DNA of 64,000 nt. Source: Reyranella soli (GTDB taxonomy: Bacteria > Pseudomonadota > Alphaproteobacteria > Reyranellales > Reyranellaceae). Positions within the stretch are counted from its first letter, which is position 1. Every line of letters begins with the position of its first letter. Positions 16,237 to 24,713 of this stretch are shown here, in pieces. The notes below the pieces were generated by a model, which was not told the origin of the DNA, searched no databases, and worked only from the letters and a program-made list of their open reading frames with translations. The position numbers and the translations under genes are program-made. Where the stretch lies: positions 36,160-100,159 of the forward strand of contig NZ_BKAJ01000069.1 of NCBI RefSeq assembly GCF_007992495.1, in the 5' to 3' direction.

Positions 16237-18270
16237 GTGCCTCGTCCCAAGCCTGCCCTTTCCGACGAGGATCTCCTCGCCCTCCTGCGCAAGGAGGAGC
16301 AGGCCGCCGCTGGGTTCCAGGACGGCACCCTCGCCGCCCTGCGCCGCCAGGCGCTGGCCTACTACGACCGCCAGCCCTACGGCGACGAGCAGGAGGGCGC
16401 CTCGCAGGTCGTCACCTCGGAGTTCGCCGACGTCATCGAATCCCTGATGCCCGGCCTGATGCGCGTCTTCACCGCCGCCGACGATCTCGTCCGCTTCACG
16501 CCCGGCGCGCCGGGACAGGAGAAGTGGGCCGAGGAGGCGAGCGCCTACGTCCCGCACGTCCTGATGCGCGAGAACGACGGCTTTCGCATCATCTCCGGCC
16601 TGTTGAAGGACGCCCTGATGTACCGGCTGAGCGGCGTCACCGTCGACCTCGAGGAGGTCGACGAGACACGTACCCTGCCGGTGCAGGGCCTCCCGCAGGA
16701 CGCCATCGATCTCGTCATGGCCGCCGCTGAGCAGCAGGGCGCGACGGTGACCCTCGACCTCGAGCCGGAGTTCGCACAAGGGCGGCCGGCGCCGATGTCC
16801 TTCCTGGCCGCCCTCGACGCCGGACCGTCGCAGCCGCCGGCGGCGCCCGGCGAGCAGCGCCTGTCCGGCACGATCACGCTGACGCATCGCCGGCAGCGTG
16901 TCGCCATCGAGAACATCGCCCCGGAGGACATCCGCTTCAGCCCGGGCGCGCGCACCGAGGACAAGGCCTCGTTCCTTGGCTTCATCAAGCGGGTCACGGC
17001 CTCCGACCTGGTCAAGCTCGGGCTGAACCCTGGGGAAATCGACGACCTGAACGCCGACCGCCCGCCCTCGACCGAGGAAGCGCAGCGCAACGAGGGCCTG
17101 GTGGACGGCGAGCCGCGCAGCGGCCAGGACGCAAACGGCCGGCCCGACAGCGAGCGCCCGCTGTGGCTGGTCGTGGCCTACATCCGCGCCGATACCGACG
17201 GCGACGGCAAGTCCGAGCTGGAGCGGGTCGTCTACGCCCATGGCGGCACGAACGGCGGCCGCATCATCGAACGCATGCCCTGGGAGGGACCGGCCGCGAT
17301 CGCGCTGGCCACGCCAATCCTGATGCCCCACAGCCTCGTCGGCCGCTCGCTGTTCGACCAGACGCAGGACCTCCAGCTGATCGGCTCGGTCATCACCCGC
17401 GGCCTGCTCGACAACCTCTACCTCGTGAACCGGCCACGGCCGGTCATCAGCGACCACGTCAACATCGACAGTCTGATTGACTGGACACCGGGTTCGCCCA
17501 TCCGCCTGCGCGCCGGCGCCCGGCCGGGCGACAACCACGTCGCCTGGCTGCAGGTGCCCAACGTCACCGACGGCGCGCTGACGGCGCTGGAGCATCTGGC
17601 GACGGTGCGCGAGAATCGCACCGGCGTCAGCCGCTACAACCAGGGCCTCGATGCCGACAGCCTCAATAAAACGTTGGGCGGGCTCAACCGCATAATGTCG
17701 GCAAGCCAGCAGCGACAGGACCTGATTGCCCGCGTCTTCGCCGAGACCGCGATCAAGCGGCTCTATCGTCTGATCTATCGCGCCATCAAGCGCGCGGCGG
17801 CGGGACCGCTGCACTATTGGCCGGGGGAGGGCGGCGCGTTCGTCAGCTGCGATCCCAGCCAGTGGCCCGATGACATGGACCTGTCGGTCGACGTCGTGGG
17901 CATAGGCAACCGCGAGCAGGCGTTGGGCCATCTTGCCCTGGTTGGCAGCCTGCAGGAAAAGCTGATCGCCCTGCAGGGTGGCGCCAACGGACCGTTCGTG
18001 ACGGTCGCCAACATCGCGAATGCCGCGCAGAAGCTCACCGCGACACTTGGCTATCGGACATCCGGACTGTTCTTCCAATCGCCGGAGGCGGCAGCCAGGA
18101 CAGGCGCCGCGGGCCCGCCATCATCACCGGTTGATGCAACGTTGCTGGTGGCACAGGCCGAGATCGAGATCATGCGCGACAAGGCTGCCGCCGAGATTGC
18201 CATTCGACGGGACAAGGCACGCGCCGATGTCGAGATCGCCTGGTTCAAGGCGCGTCAACGGGTAGTGTGA
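16237..18270 (+). CDS. Phage portal protein (podovirus type)
   Basis: 677 residues from GTG 16237, three bases after the upstream stop. Features of large P22/T7-like portals: YYDRQPYGDEQEGASQVVTS, DVIESLMPGLMRVF, SVITRGLLDNLYLVNRPRP and NVDSLIDWTPG-type wing and clip regions, SASQQRQDLIARVFAETAIK, and a helical charged C-terminus (AEIEIMRDKAAAEIAIRRDK) as in barrel extensions. It forms the dodecameric DNA channel at the head vertex. It is separated from terL by 2.8 kb of cargo and from the scaffold gene by 8.9 kb. Confidence 0.9.
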   Translation: MPRPKPALSDEDLLALLRKEEQAAAGFQDGTLAALRRQALAYYDRQPYGDEQEGASQVVTSEFADVIESLMPGLMRVFTAADDLVRFTPGAPGQEKWAEEASAYVPHVLMRENDGFRIISGLLKDALMYRLSGVTVDLEEVDETRTLPVQGLPQDAIDLVMAAAEQQGATVTLDLEPEFAQGRPAPMSFLAALDAGPSQPPAAPGEQRLSGTITLTHRRQRVAIENIAPEDIRFSPGARTEDKASFLGFIKRVTASDLVKLGLNPGEIDDLNADRPPSTEEAQRNEGLVDGEPRSGQDANGRPDSERPLWLVVAYIRADTDGDGKSELERVVYAHGGTNGGRIIERMPWEGPAAIALATPILMPHSLVGRSLFDQTQDLQLIGSVITRGLLDNLYLVNRPRPVISDHVNIDSLIDWTPGSPIRLRAGARPGDNHVAWLQVPNVTDGALTALEHLATVRENRTGVSRYNQGLDADSLNKTLGGLNRIMSASQQRQDLIARVFAETAIKRLYRLIYRAIKRAAAGPLHYWPGEGGAFVSCDPSQWPDDMDLSVDVVGIGNREQALGHLALVGSLQEKLIALQGGANGPFVTVANIANAAQKLTATLGYRTSGLFFQSPEAAARTGAAGPPSSPVDATLLVAQAEIEIMRDKAAAEIAIRRDKARADVEIAWFKARQRVV

Positions 18271-18353
18271 CGCCGGCGCACGACCTTCCCGCCGGAGCGC
18301 GAGGCAATTGGGCGTACTGACCCTCTTAAGCCAGTGGACCGGCTTATCGTCAG
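18271..18353. other. Convergent gap between portal and helicase cargo
   Basis: 83 bases between convergent stops. No strong hairpin-plus-T-run terminator is seen. Confidence 0.3.
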
Positions 18354-21300
18354 TCACGTCCCAGATTTGCTCATCGTAGCGCCTGGGGGCGGTAGCGTTT
18401 TCGCCAGTTCAAGGTATCGGCAGAAGCCGTTTGCGAGGAGCATTTGTCGTGGTGTTCTCGTCTCGGCCTCGAACACGCTTGGCGATCCGACGAGTATGCA
18501 CAGACACCGCGCACGAGATGTCGCCACATTGAGCCGATTGGCACTGTAGAGAAACTCCATGCCGCGAGGTGCGTCGGCGTGACTGGACGTCGTCATGGAG
18601 TAGATGACAATAGGCGCTTCCTGCCCCTGGAACTTGTCGACTGTTCCGATGCGGCCGGCGGGGATTCGACGTTGAAGCTCGAAAACTTGGGCGTTGTAGG
18701 GGGCGATGATCAGGATGTCGTTGATCGTGATGGGTGCTTCCGTCCCTTCGCGGTTTACCCAAGTCGATTTGGCTGACAGAATCGAGGCGACCAAGCCTTT
18801 GACGACTTCGGCTTCCTCTACTGATGAGCTCTGGTTGCCCTTGTGCTGAACAGGAATGTAGCGAAGACCGGTCCCATAAAGTAGCCCGGTTGACCGAATG
18901 GTCTGATGCTCAAGCCCCTGCCGCGAGTGCAGGCGGCTGTCGTAGTAAAGCTCCGATGTGAACGTGCAAATGTCGGGGTGCAGTCGCCAGGTTTCTTCGA
19001 GGAAGAGCCCCCTATCTGGCGGAATGGTCGCGTGCTCCCCGAGGATGTGGTCGAGAGCCGAGACGTCGGTGCCCTCCGGATGGCTACCCTGCATGGGTTG
19101 CTCGAGCTGGCGCGGGTCGCCGAGCAAGACCAAGCTCTTTGCGGCCTGCGATACGGCCAGGACATTGGCGAGTGACATCTGCGCAGCTTCATCGATGAAG
19201 AGCACATCGACGGCCTCGAAGGCTTCCGGAAGTGCCCAAAGCCAAGCGGTGCCGCCCGCCACGGGGTAGGTGCCACCGATCTTCGTCAGCACTTCGTCGT
19301 TCTTGAGCGTGAAGTCGATGCTTGCGATGTTGTCTGTCTTCTCCCTAACGCGCTGGAGAGAACGTACAGGTGTGTTGGTCTCCTTCGCTGCCTTGGCAAC
19401 TTCGTCCAGCAGGTTTCGGATGACCTTATGGCTATTAGCCGTGACGCCTACGCTCATACTGGCCCGCGCAAGAGCGCAGACCATGCGGGCACCTGTGTAT
19501 GTCTTGCCCGCTCCGGGTGGGCCCTGGAGTGGCAGGACGGCTCGATCGAGCAACGTGGCTAATCGAGTAGCTGCCTCAGCCGCAGTTTCTCCGGGTTTCC
19601 TGAGCTCGTCATTACCAATGCGAGGCGCGATCATCATGAGGAGATCGCGGGCCGCTCTGTGCGGCCCATCGCCTTCAATACCGTTGATCGCGACATGTTC
19701 GGCGAGACGGAAGAGCGACTCCGCCAACACGTCAGTGCCAATGACTTCGTGAGCGTAAACGGCGGGTGGGTGGACTTCTGCGGTGTCCTTGCGCTTCTTG
19801 ATGTCGACCGTGCGGGCTTCTTGGTCGATGTCGACGACGGAGCCGAAGTGCTGGCCGCCAGCGCTGCGGAGCTTGGCGTCGGGCCGGATGTCGGTGTCTT
19901 GGGGCAAGAAGGCATAGCGATGTACCGGTGTGCGTCCCGCAGCGGGAACAACGGCTTGGAACGAGAGCCCGGATACGGCAGCTCGTTCGTCAAGCAGGTC
20001 GTCTGCGGATAGGTCTCTCAGTCGAAAATGCTCCCACCAGGTGGCTTTTTGCTCGCGCCGATGCCAGTCGAGGATATAGGCCAGAATCCATCGGGCGTGT
20101 TGGGCTGTCGTGCGATCCTTCGGGTCGACCGGTACATTGCGCGTCAGGCGTTCGATGATGGGTGCAATGCGCCGCTGCCACTCGGCGATTTCTTCGTTGG
20201 CTTCGCCAGGCTTTGGAATGGGGCGGGGGATCTGGTAGCCGTTGGTGATCTGCTGATTGCGCAGTTGTTCCAGCCATTGCCGCAGTTCGGCTGCCGCAAG
20301 GCAGTCCTCGCGGTTGTAGGCTTGGACGATGTCCTTGTCCTGGGCGAGGATACTGTCAATGTCACCGAGCTCAAGGCAGGCTTGGACCTTGATGAGCGCT
20401 GTGCCGGATTCATCAAGGGCCTGGGCTCTCTTGAAGCCGAACAGTGGTTCGAGCTTCTTGATGGAATAGCTTTCGACGCCGGCGCGGATAGCGTGTCGCA
20501 CCACGGCGTACAGATCGACGAACAGCTCGGCCCTGAGCATGTGGTCGATTTCGTTCTCCCGAGTCGCATAGCGCCCCATGAGCCGCTTGAGTGCCGCAGG
20601 CTCGTATGGCGCAAAGTGGTAGATGTGAAGGTCCGGAAAGGTCTCAAGACGCTTCATGACGAAATCAACGAAGCGCTCGAATGCCGCCTTCTCGGCCGCG
20701 CGCGTGATGGCCCAGTCGGCGGTGTAGGTGAGAGGGCCGTCCTTGGCGTAGGCGTACCCGAAGAGAAACTCGAGGCCGCCCTTGTCGACGAACGGGTCGC
20801 CTTCGAAGTCGAGGAATATGTCACCTTCCGACGGCTGCGGTAGGCGCGATAAGCCGAACGCTGGAACGACCGGCAAGAGTTCGTAGACAGGCGCAGTCGC
20901 CGTCCGGGCCTGCACCTGAACCCGAGCTTGTTCGCGAACCTTGGTGTAGGTCTCGATCGCGCCCCGTTCCGGCTTCCAGGTCAAAGGAAGTGGTATAGTT
21001 GCGAGTGAAGTCGTTGAGCTGACACCTCTGGCGGTCAGCTCGTAGATCTGTGCCTTCGATATGCCCGCTACGAGGGAAAGGTGATCGTCCGCCCGCCTCT
21101 TGCTGTCGCAGTGGTTACGCCAGCGGCAAATGTCACAGTGAGGATTGGGCTCGGGGTAGGTGTCTGGAGAAGGGACGGCAGCGACTGAGCTCTCAAGACT
21201 GGCTCGTACGTGGCGATAGTAGGCCGCATAGTCGGCGATCCTGTAGGGCTCGGGCTCGGCAAGCTCCGGCGTGACGATGTATGCATATTCCGGGGCTTGG

Positions 21301-21779
21301 CCTTGTGCATGCTCAACTAGAGCGGAGTAGAGGCACAGCTGTAGGACTGAACCTCCCTTGGTTTCGCGAGCGAGCTTGGTGTCGGTGACTTCGTAGGACC
21401 ACGGACCAAATGCGCTCGGTGTCTCCTTCCGGCGCAAGATGTCGGTCCGGCCACTCCATCGGCCATACTGAAGTGCGCCCTGAACGATGACCTGGGCGCC
21501 AGCGGCCATAGCAGCAATGGTCGCGTCGACCGCGAACTGGTCGACCGTAATTCCGTCAATGGTAACGATCGGCAGTCCCTGCCCCTCAAGGCGTTTGACG
21601 TATTCCGCCTCATGGCGTTTGCCTCGCTCAGACAGAATGTCGAGAAGCGGGTCCCAGATCACAGGTCGCGTAGCAAGGCCGTCCGCGACACGCCGATCGA
21701 GCATAGTTAGGTAGCGGCAATTGAGGTGGCCGACCAAATCCGACGCGGTGAGGTGCAGCTCTGCGTTGATCTTCTGCAT
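18354..21779 (-). CDS. RecB-like nuclease / RNase H-like / SF1 helicase fusion (TM0106 family)
   Basis: 1141 residues. The N-terminal PD-(D/E)XK domain has GRTDILRR (~113), YEVTDTKLA, QLCLYSALVE, and an Fe-S type cysteine set including CDICRWRNHC (~216). A DEDD/RNase H-like domain starts with IFLDFEGDPF (~325) and has YHFAPYEPAALK and AYNREDCLAAAELRQWL. The C-terminal SF1 helicase has Walker A LQGPPGAGKTYTGA (~755), Walker B VLFIDEAAQM (~863), GDPRQLEQP, TVDKFQGQEAPIVI (~1050) and NVATSRARCL. It lies 63 bases downstream of the DUF6527 gene, in line with the Ubl operon. Probably processes invading nucleic acid. Confidence 0.9.
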   Translation of the reverse strand: MQKINAELHLTASDLVGHLNCRYLTMLDRRVADGLATRPVIWDPLLDILSERGKRHEAEYVKRLEGQGLPIVTIDGITVDQFAVDATIAAMAAGAQVIVQGALQYGRWSGRTDILRRKETPSAFGPWSYEVTDTKLARETKGGSVLQLCLYSALVEHAQGQAPEYAYIVTPELAEPEPYRIADYAAYYRHVRASLESSVAAVPSPDTYPEPNPHCDICRWRNHCDSKRRADDHLSLVAGISKAQIYELTARGVSSTTSLATIPLPLTWKPERGAIETYTKVREQARVQVQARTATAPVYELLPVVPAFGLSRLPQPSEGDIFLDFEGDPFVDKGGLEFLFGYAYAKDGPLTYTADWAITRAAEKAAFERFVDFVMKRLETFPDLHIYHFAPYEPAALKRLMGRYATRENEIDHMLRAELFVDLYAVVRHAIRAGVESYSIKKLEPLFGFKRAQALDESGTALIKVQACLELGDIDSILAQDKDIVQAYNREDCLAAAELRQWLEQLRNQQITNGYQIPRPIPKPGEANEEIAEWQRRIAPIIERLTRNVPVDPKDRTTAQHARWILAYILDWHRREQKATWWEHFRLRDLSADDLLDERAAVSGLSFQAVVPAAGRTPVHRYAFLPQDTDIRPDAKLRSAGGQHFGSVVDIDQEARTVDIKKRKDTAEVHPPAVYAHEVIGTDVLAESLFRLAEHVAINGIEGDGPHRAARDLLMMIAPRIGNDELRKPGETAAEAATRLATLLDRAVLPLQGPPGAGKTYTGARMVCALARASMSVGVTANSHKVIRNLLDEVAKAAKETNTPVRSLQRVREKTDNIASIDFTLKNDEVLTKIGGTYPVAGGTAWLWALPEAFEAVDVLFIDEAAQMSLANVLAVSQAAKSLVLLGDPRQLEQPMQGSHPEGTDVSALDHILGEHATIPPDRGLFLEETWRLHPDICTFTSELYYDSRLHSRQGLEHQTIRSTGLLYGTGLRYIPVQHKGNQSSSVEEAEVVKGLVASILSAKSTWVNREGTEAPITINDILIIAPYNAQVFELQRRIPAGRIGTVDKFQGQEAPIVIYSMTTSSHADAPRGMEFLYSANRLNVATSRARCLCILVGSPSVFEAETRTPRQMLLANGFCRYLELAKTLPPPGATMSKSGT

Positions 21780-21842
21780 ATTGCCACACTTATCACAGCT
21801 CGGTTTTAGAAGCCAAAGCTCGGGAGGGAAGGTTGTCGGACA

Positions 21843-22205
21843 TCAGCACCAGATGACTCGTCCTCGCCTCAGCCAGAAGTGCGAACCGCATCCCTTCTTG
21901 CGCCACACCGACGGATGGAGCGTGGGCGTACCGTCCTCTTCCTGGCGAACTGTCCAGCAGGGTCGCTCGTCGGTGAGGAGGTTCATGTGGAGAACCTGCT
22001 TGCAACCGCACGGGCAGATCATCGCGGCCTGCTCATCGTAACCATCCTCGCTGACCACGTAGAGCTTGCGGCGGCCGAGGTGGCGGGGCAGCGCCTCGCT
22101 CACCGGCTCGATTTGGATGGACGGCTGGATGGCCGCCCAGACTCGCTTTGTCTTGGTGCGGCAGGTGTCGAGCAGCGACGCGAAGAGTCGGACAATCCAG
22201 TTCAT
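21843..22205 (-). CDS. DUF6527-like zinc-binding protein
   Basis: 120 residues from ATG 22205, which overlaps the JAB-E1 stop as ATGA. After a short N-terminal helix come LGRRKLYVVSEDGYDEQAAM, a Cys cluster ICPCGCKQVLHMNLL, RPCWTV, TLHPSVWRKKGCGSHFWLRR and a terminal Cys. The CPCGC / GCxSHFW pattern is that of DUF6527 proteins, the fourth partner of E2-family-E ubiquitin-like operons. A role in processing or metal-dependent chemistry is suspected but not shown here. Confidence 0.8.
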   Translation of the reverse strand: MNWIVRLFASLLDTCRTKTKRVWAAIQPSIQIEPVSEALPRHLGRRKLYVVSEDGYDEQAAMICPCGCKQVLHMNLLTDERPCWTVRQEEDGTPTLHPSVWRKKGCGSHFWLRRGRVIWC

Positions 22206-23615
22206 GCGGCGCTCCTGCGAGCGAAGTCCATCAAGCCGACGAGCGGTTCGACGTCGCCACGTCCGACGCACTTCTTGAGGATCGGACAAGGGTCGCTCTC
22301 AGGATCGGTGATGATCTCCATACTCGAGAGGCTGAAGGTGACGGCAGCGAAGTCGCCGTTTGGCTCCTCGCGAAACGGATGAAGCCGGGCCAGGAACTCG
22401 TTTGCGGCCAAGGACGATCCGAGCATGTTGACGCTGATCACGGCGGGCCGGTGGCCCTGCACACCTTTGATGTAACCGTCCTTTACCTGCCGCGCGTGCG
22501 CGGCGGGATCCTTGCGCCTGAGGCCGGCGGCGGCGATCTCCTGCATCGTGAAGAGCCCGCGGCTCATGAGGCTCGATCGCCCCGGTTGGATGTAGTTGAT
22601 CGTGCCGCAGACCTCGCGAATCTTTCCCTTGCGCGGTCCGTCGGGCACGGCATCCAGGCGCACGCCGATGTCGAAGTATGGGATGTTGTAGTAGGTCGCG
22701 ATGGTGTTGAGCAGGAAGCGGCCGTCAACGGTATCCATGCAGCCGAAGAGGACATCACACTCGGCGATCGCGCGGACAACCTCGAGGTCCCAAAGGCTGC
22801 GCGTGAAGCGCCTGACCTTCGTTCCGAGCCCCATACGCTCGACGGCGTCGGCGAGCACATCGACCTTGAAGCGCGCCTGGCGCACGTCCTCCATGGTCGA
22901 GTTGATAACGCGGTTGACGTTCCGCGCCTCCATACGATCATCGTCGACCGAGACGATTTCGCCGGCGCCGAGTCGGGCGAGCTGCTCGACGGTCGGCGAT
23001 CCGGTGCCGGACGCACCGACGGCGCCGGCGGTAAGGCGCTGCAGGCGCCGGATCGTGCCGACATCGAAGGCCTGAGCGTGGGAGGCCACGAAGGCGGGAA
23101 CGCTGTCGCCGGCCTCGTCCGCAAACCAGAAGTGCAAGTCGTCGCCCGCGACCGAAATCAGTTCGATGGGCCTGACCGTGTCATCGCTGTCATAAATCCG
23201 GCCGAACATGCGGCCGCACGGCAACATGATTGCACTCCCATGCGGCACGTCGGCCTCGACCCAGCCGTGGACGAGCGGAAAAAGCTTGGCGTCGGCGGCG
23301 TCATCGAGCGCGGAGAACCTGCTGTATCCGCCGGGATGGCTGTGCACCTTGATGAGGGTGAGACCGAGCGCGGCCGCGCGGTCCAGCAGCGGCGCTATGG
23401 CATCGGTTGGCCACGTCACCTGATCGGGCGTTCGAACGGTACAAGCGTCATGCGGCACGTAGAAGACGTCCTGGACCGTGAGACGGAGCTTGCGCTCGCC
23501 GTCACGACGGCCGCAGGCGAGGAAAGCGACAGCTTCGTTGCCGTCGCCGGGATAGATTCGCGCGGAGTGCGCAATGATGCATGCCCGCCAATGCGAGCGT
23601 CGTCGATCTGGTCAT
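22202..23615 (-). pseudogene. JAB deubiquitinase-E1 (ThiF) fusion, apparent 2-base frameshift near 23554
   Basis: An ATG at 23615 overlaps the E2 stop (ATGA) and encodes MTRSTTLALAGMHHCALRAN. Two bases are then missing; after them the frame reads YPGDGNEAVAFLACGRRDGE, which holds the JAMM Glu. The metal site completes with VHSHPGGYSRFSALD (H-x-H-x7-S-x2-D). The E1 domain has GASGTGSPTVEQLARLG, VDDDRMEARNVNRV and FGCMDTVDGR. The usual Cys-rich crossover loop reads QPGRSSLMSRG, without Cys. Restored length is about 471 residues. As sequenced, only an in-frame GTG at 23458 could start it, and that product would lack the JAMM Glu. Confidence 0.85.
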
Positions 23616-24013
23616 TCGCCGAATTCCCGAGCCAGCCAATCTTCAATGAGGGCGACGTGGGAGCCGAGGTCGTCCTCGCCCGGCTTCCACGGGTTCTGGG
23701 TCGTGCGGTGCCTCGACCAGCGCTGATAGGATCGGCCCGCAATGATCTGGTTGGCGCTGGTGGCACCGATGGGCTTGCCATCGATACGCACGAGCGCCGG
23801 ATAGAAATAGACCATGTCGAGCTGCGTCAACGGATAGCCGGTCTCGAGGCGGACCGCCGTGGTGACAACCTTGTGGTTGTAGCCCGGATGCGTCGGAAAT
23901 TCGTGCATCAGAACCCACGGCGAACCGTCTTGGACCGCCTCCCACGGCAGACCGTAGTTCTGGAGGAACAGGTGGTCCGGCGGTAGGAGCTCGAAGTCGC
24001 GGCGGAGGGCCAT
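23612..24013 (-). CDS. Prokaryotic E2 family E protein
   Basis: 133 residues from ATG 24013, which shares one base with the Ubl stop (TAATG). The UBC-like core is seen in LMHEFPTHPGYNHKVVTTAV, RLETGYPLTQLDMVYFYPAL and QRWSRHRTTQNPWKPGEDDL. This is the Prok-E2_E pattern (HPpgYn..., YPl..lDmvyf.P, W.RH..W.pG.D.L). The protein has no cysteine at all, so no classic thioester can form on it. Within the operon it presumably transfers the adjacent ubiquitin-like protein. Confidence 0.88.
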   Translation of the reverse strand: MALRRDFELLPPDHLFLQNYGLPWEAVQDGSPWVLMHEFPTHPGYNHKVVTTAVRLETGYPLTQLDMVYFYPALVRIDGKPIGATSANQIIAGRSYQRWSRHRTTQNPWKPGEDDLGSHVALIEDWLAREFGE

Positions 24014-24354
24014 TACTGGCCCTCCGTCTGATCGCGCGGCAGCGCCTTGAACTTCTCGACGCCGGGGCGGCGCAGATCGACCTTCTCGTGCAAGCCGATC
24101 TTCTCGGGGCGATGGCCCGCAAGCTTGATGCGCAGGGTGTAGTCCTGCGGGGGCACGAGGCCCGCGAGGGTGAGGATGGCGGCACCGGTCGGCGTCGGCT
24201 CGTTCACGACGTAGGGCTGGCCGTTCACCTTGATACGGTAGCCCTTGGCGAGCGGCGGCCGCTTGCCGAGCTTGGCGTACTCTTCGAGGTCGACGACTTC
24301 CTCGACGACGAGTTCGACACCGTCATCGATCATCTGGCGGACATGGTCTTCCAT
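24013..24354 (-). CDS. Ubiquitin-like (multiubiquitin-family) protein
   Basis: 113 residues. After an acidic N-terminal helix (GVELVVEEVVDLEEYA), one beta-grasp domain follows: GYRIKVNGQPYVVNEPTPTG, AAILTLAGLVPPQDYTLRIK, EKVDLRRPGVEKFKAL. The end is RDQTEGQ rather than a bare Gly-Gly, so processing may be needed. GGAG precedes ATG 24354. It is the first gene of a tightly overlapping operon with E2, JAB-E1 and DUF6527, and is the likely conjugated modifier. Confidence 0.88.
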   Translation of the reverse strand: MEDHVRQMIDDGVELVVEEVVDLEEYAKLGKRPPLAKGYRIKVNGQPYVVNEPTPTGAAILTLAGLVPPQDYTLRIKLAGHRPEKIGLHEKVDLRRPGVEKFKALPRDQTEGQ

Positions 24355-24403
24355 CTTTTCACTCCGTTTAGCGCTTCGGCCGAAAATGGCTTCGGTCCTT
24401 CAG

Positions 24404-24432
24404 TATATAATAGCTAGTTTTTAGCTATTCAA
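24404..24432 (-). promoter_or_regulatory. Promoter of the Ubl operon with internal operator
   Basis: On the minus strand: -35 TTGAAT (24432-24427), 17-base spacer, -10 TATATA (24409-24404). The spacer holds an exact inverted repeat AATAGCTA-GTTTT-TAGCTATT (24409-24429). This is a likely operator, plausibly for the divergent RHH or XRE protein. Confidence 0.65.
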
Positions 24433-24456
24433 GGATCTAGAATTGGCTTCTTTTCA

Positions 24457-24484
24457 TTGACAAAATACATATTTATCCTATATA
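24457..24484 (+). promoter_or_regulatory. Promoter of the RHH-GNAT-XRE-ImmA operon
   Basis: -35 TTGACA (24457-24462), 16-base spacer, -10 TATATA (24479-24484) in an AT-rich segment, followed by GGAGG and the ATG at 24504. It points away from the Ubl promoter. Confidence 0.65.
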
Positions 24485-24503
24485 GAAGTCAAATGGAGGT
24501 GCC

Positions 24504-24713
24504 ATGACGAAGAGGACAATGACCCTCAATCTCACGGACGCTGAGATGCGGGTCCTAGAGGAGCTGTGTGCCAAGAAAGACCTGAGCAAGACGGCTCTGC
24601 TGCGCCAGGCGCTTCGCCTCTATCAGGTCGTCGAGGCGCGCCTGGAGAAGGGTGACAAGCTGTTCTTCGAGGACGACAGGACCAAAGAGAAGGCCGAAGT
24701 GATGATGCTATGA
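24504..24713 (+). CDS. Ribbon-helix-helix (CopG/Arc-like) DNA-binding protein
   Basis: 69 residues. RTMTLNLTDAEMRVLEELCA begins with the beta-strand that inserts in the major groove, followed by KKDLSKTALLRQALRLYQVV, the RHH helices. The tail is charged and acidic. GGAGG precedes the ATG. It overlaps the GNAT start by ATGA. RHH proteins of this size usually repress their own promoter. The pairing RHH-GNAT recalls TacAT-type modules, but the GNAT partner here is longer than usual. Confidence 0.8.
   Translation: MTKRTMTLNLTDAEMRVLEELCAKKDLSKTALLRQALRLYQVVEARLEKGDKLFFEDDRTKEKAEVMML

Noticed and set aside
15874..18078. 734-codon open frame antisense to the portal
   Set aside because: It is a mirror of the portal coding sequence with no recognisable motif and no ribosome binding site.
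22148..23986. 612-codon plus-strand frame over the Ubl operon
   Set aside because: Shadow of JAB-E1 and E2; composition is non-protein-like.
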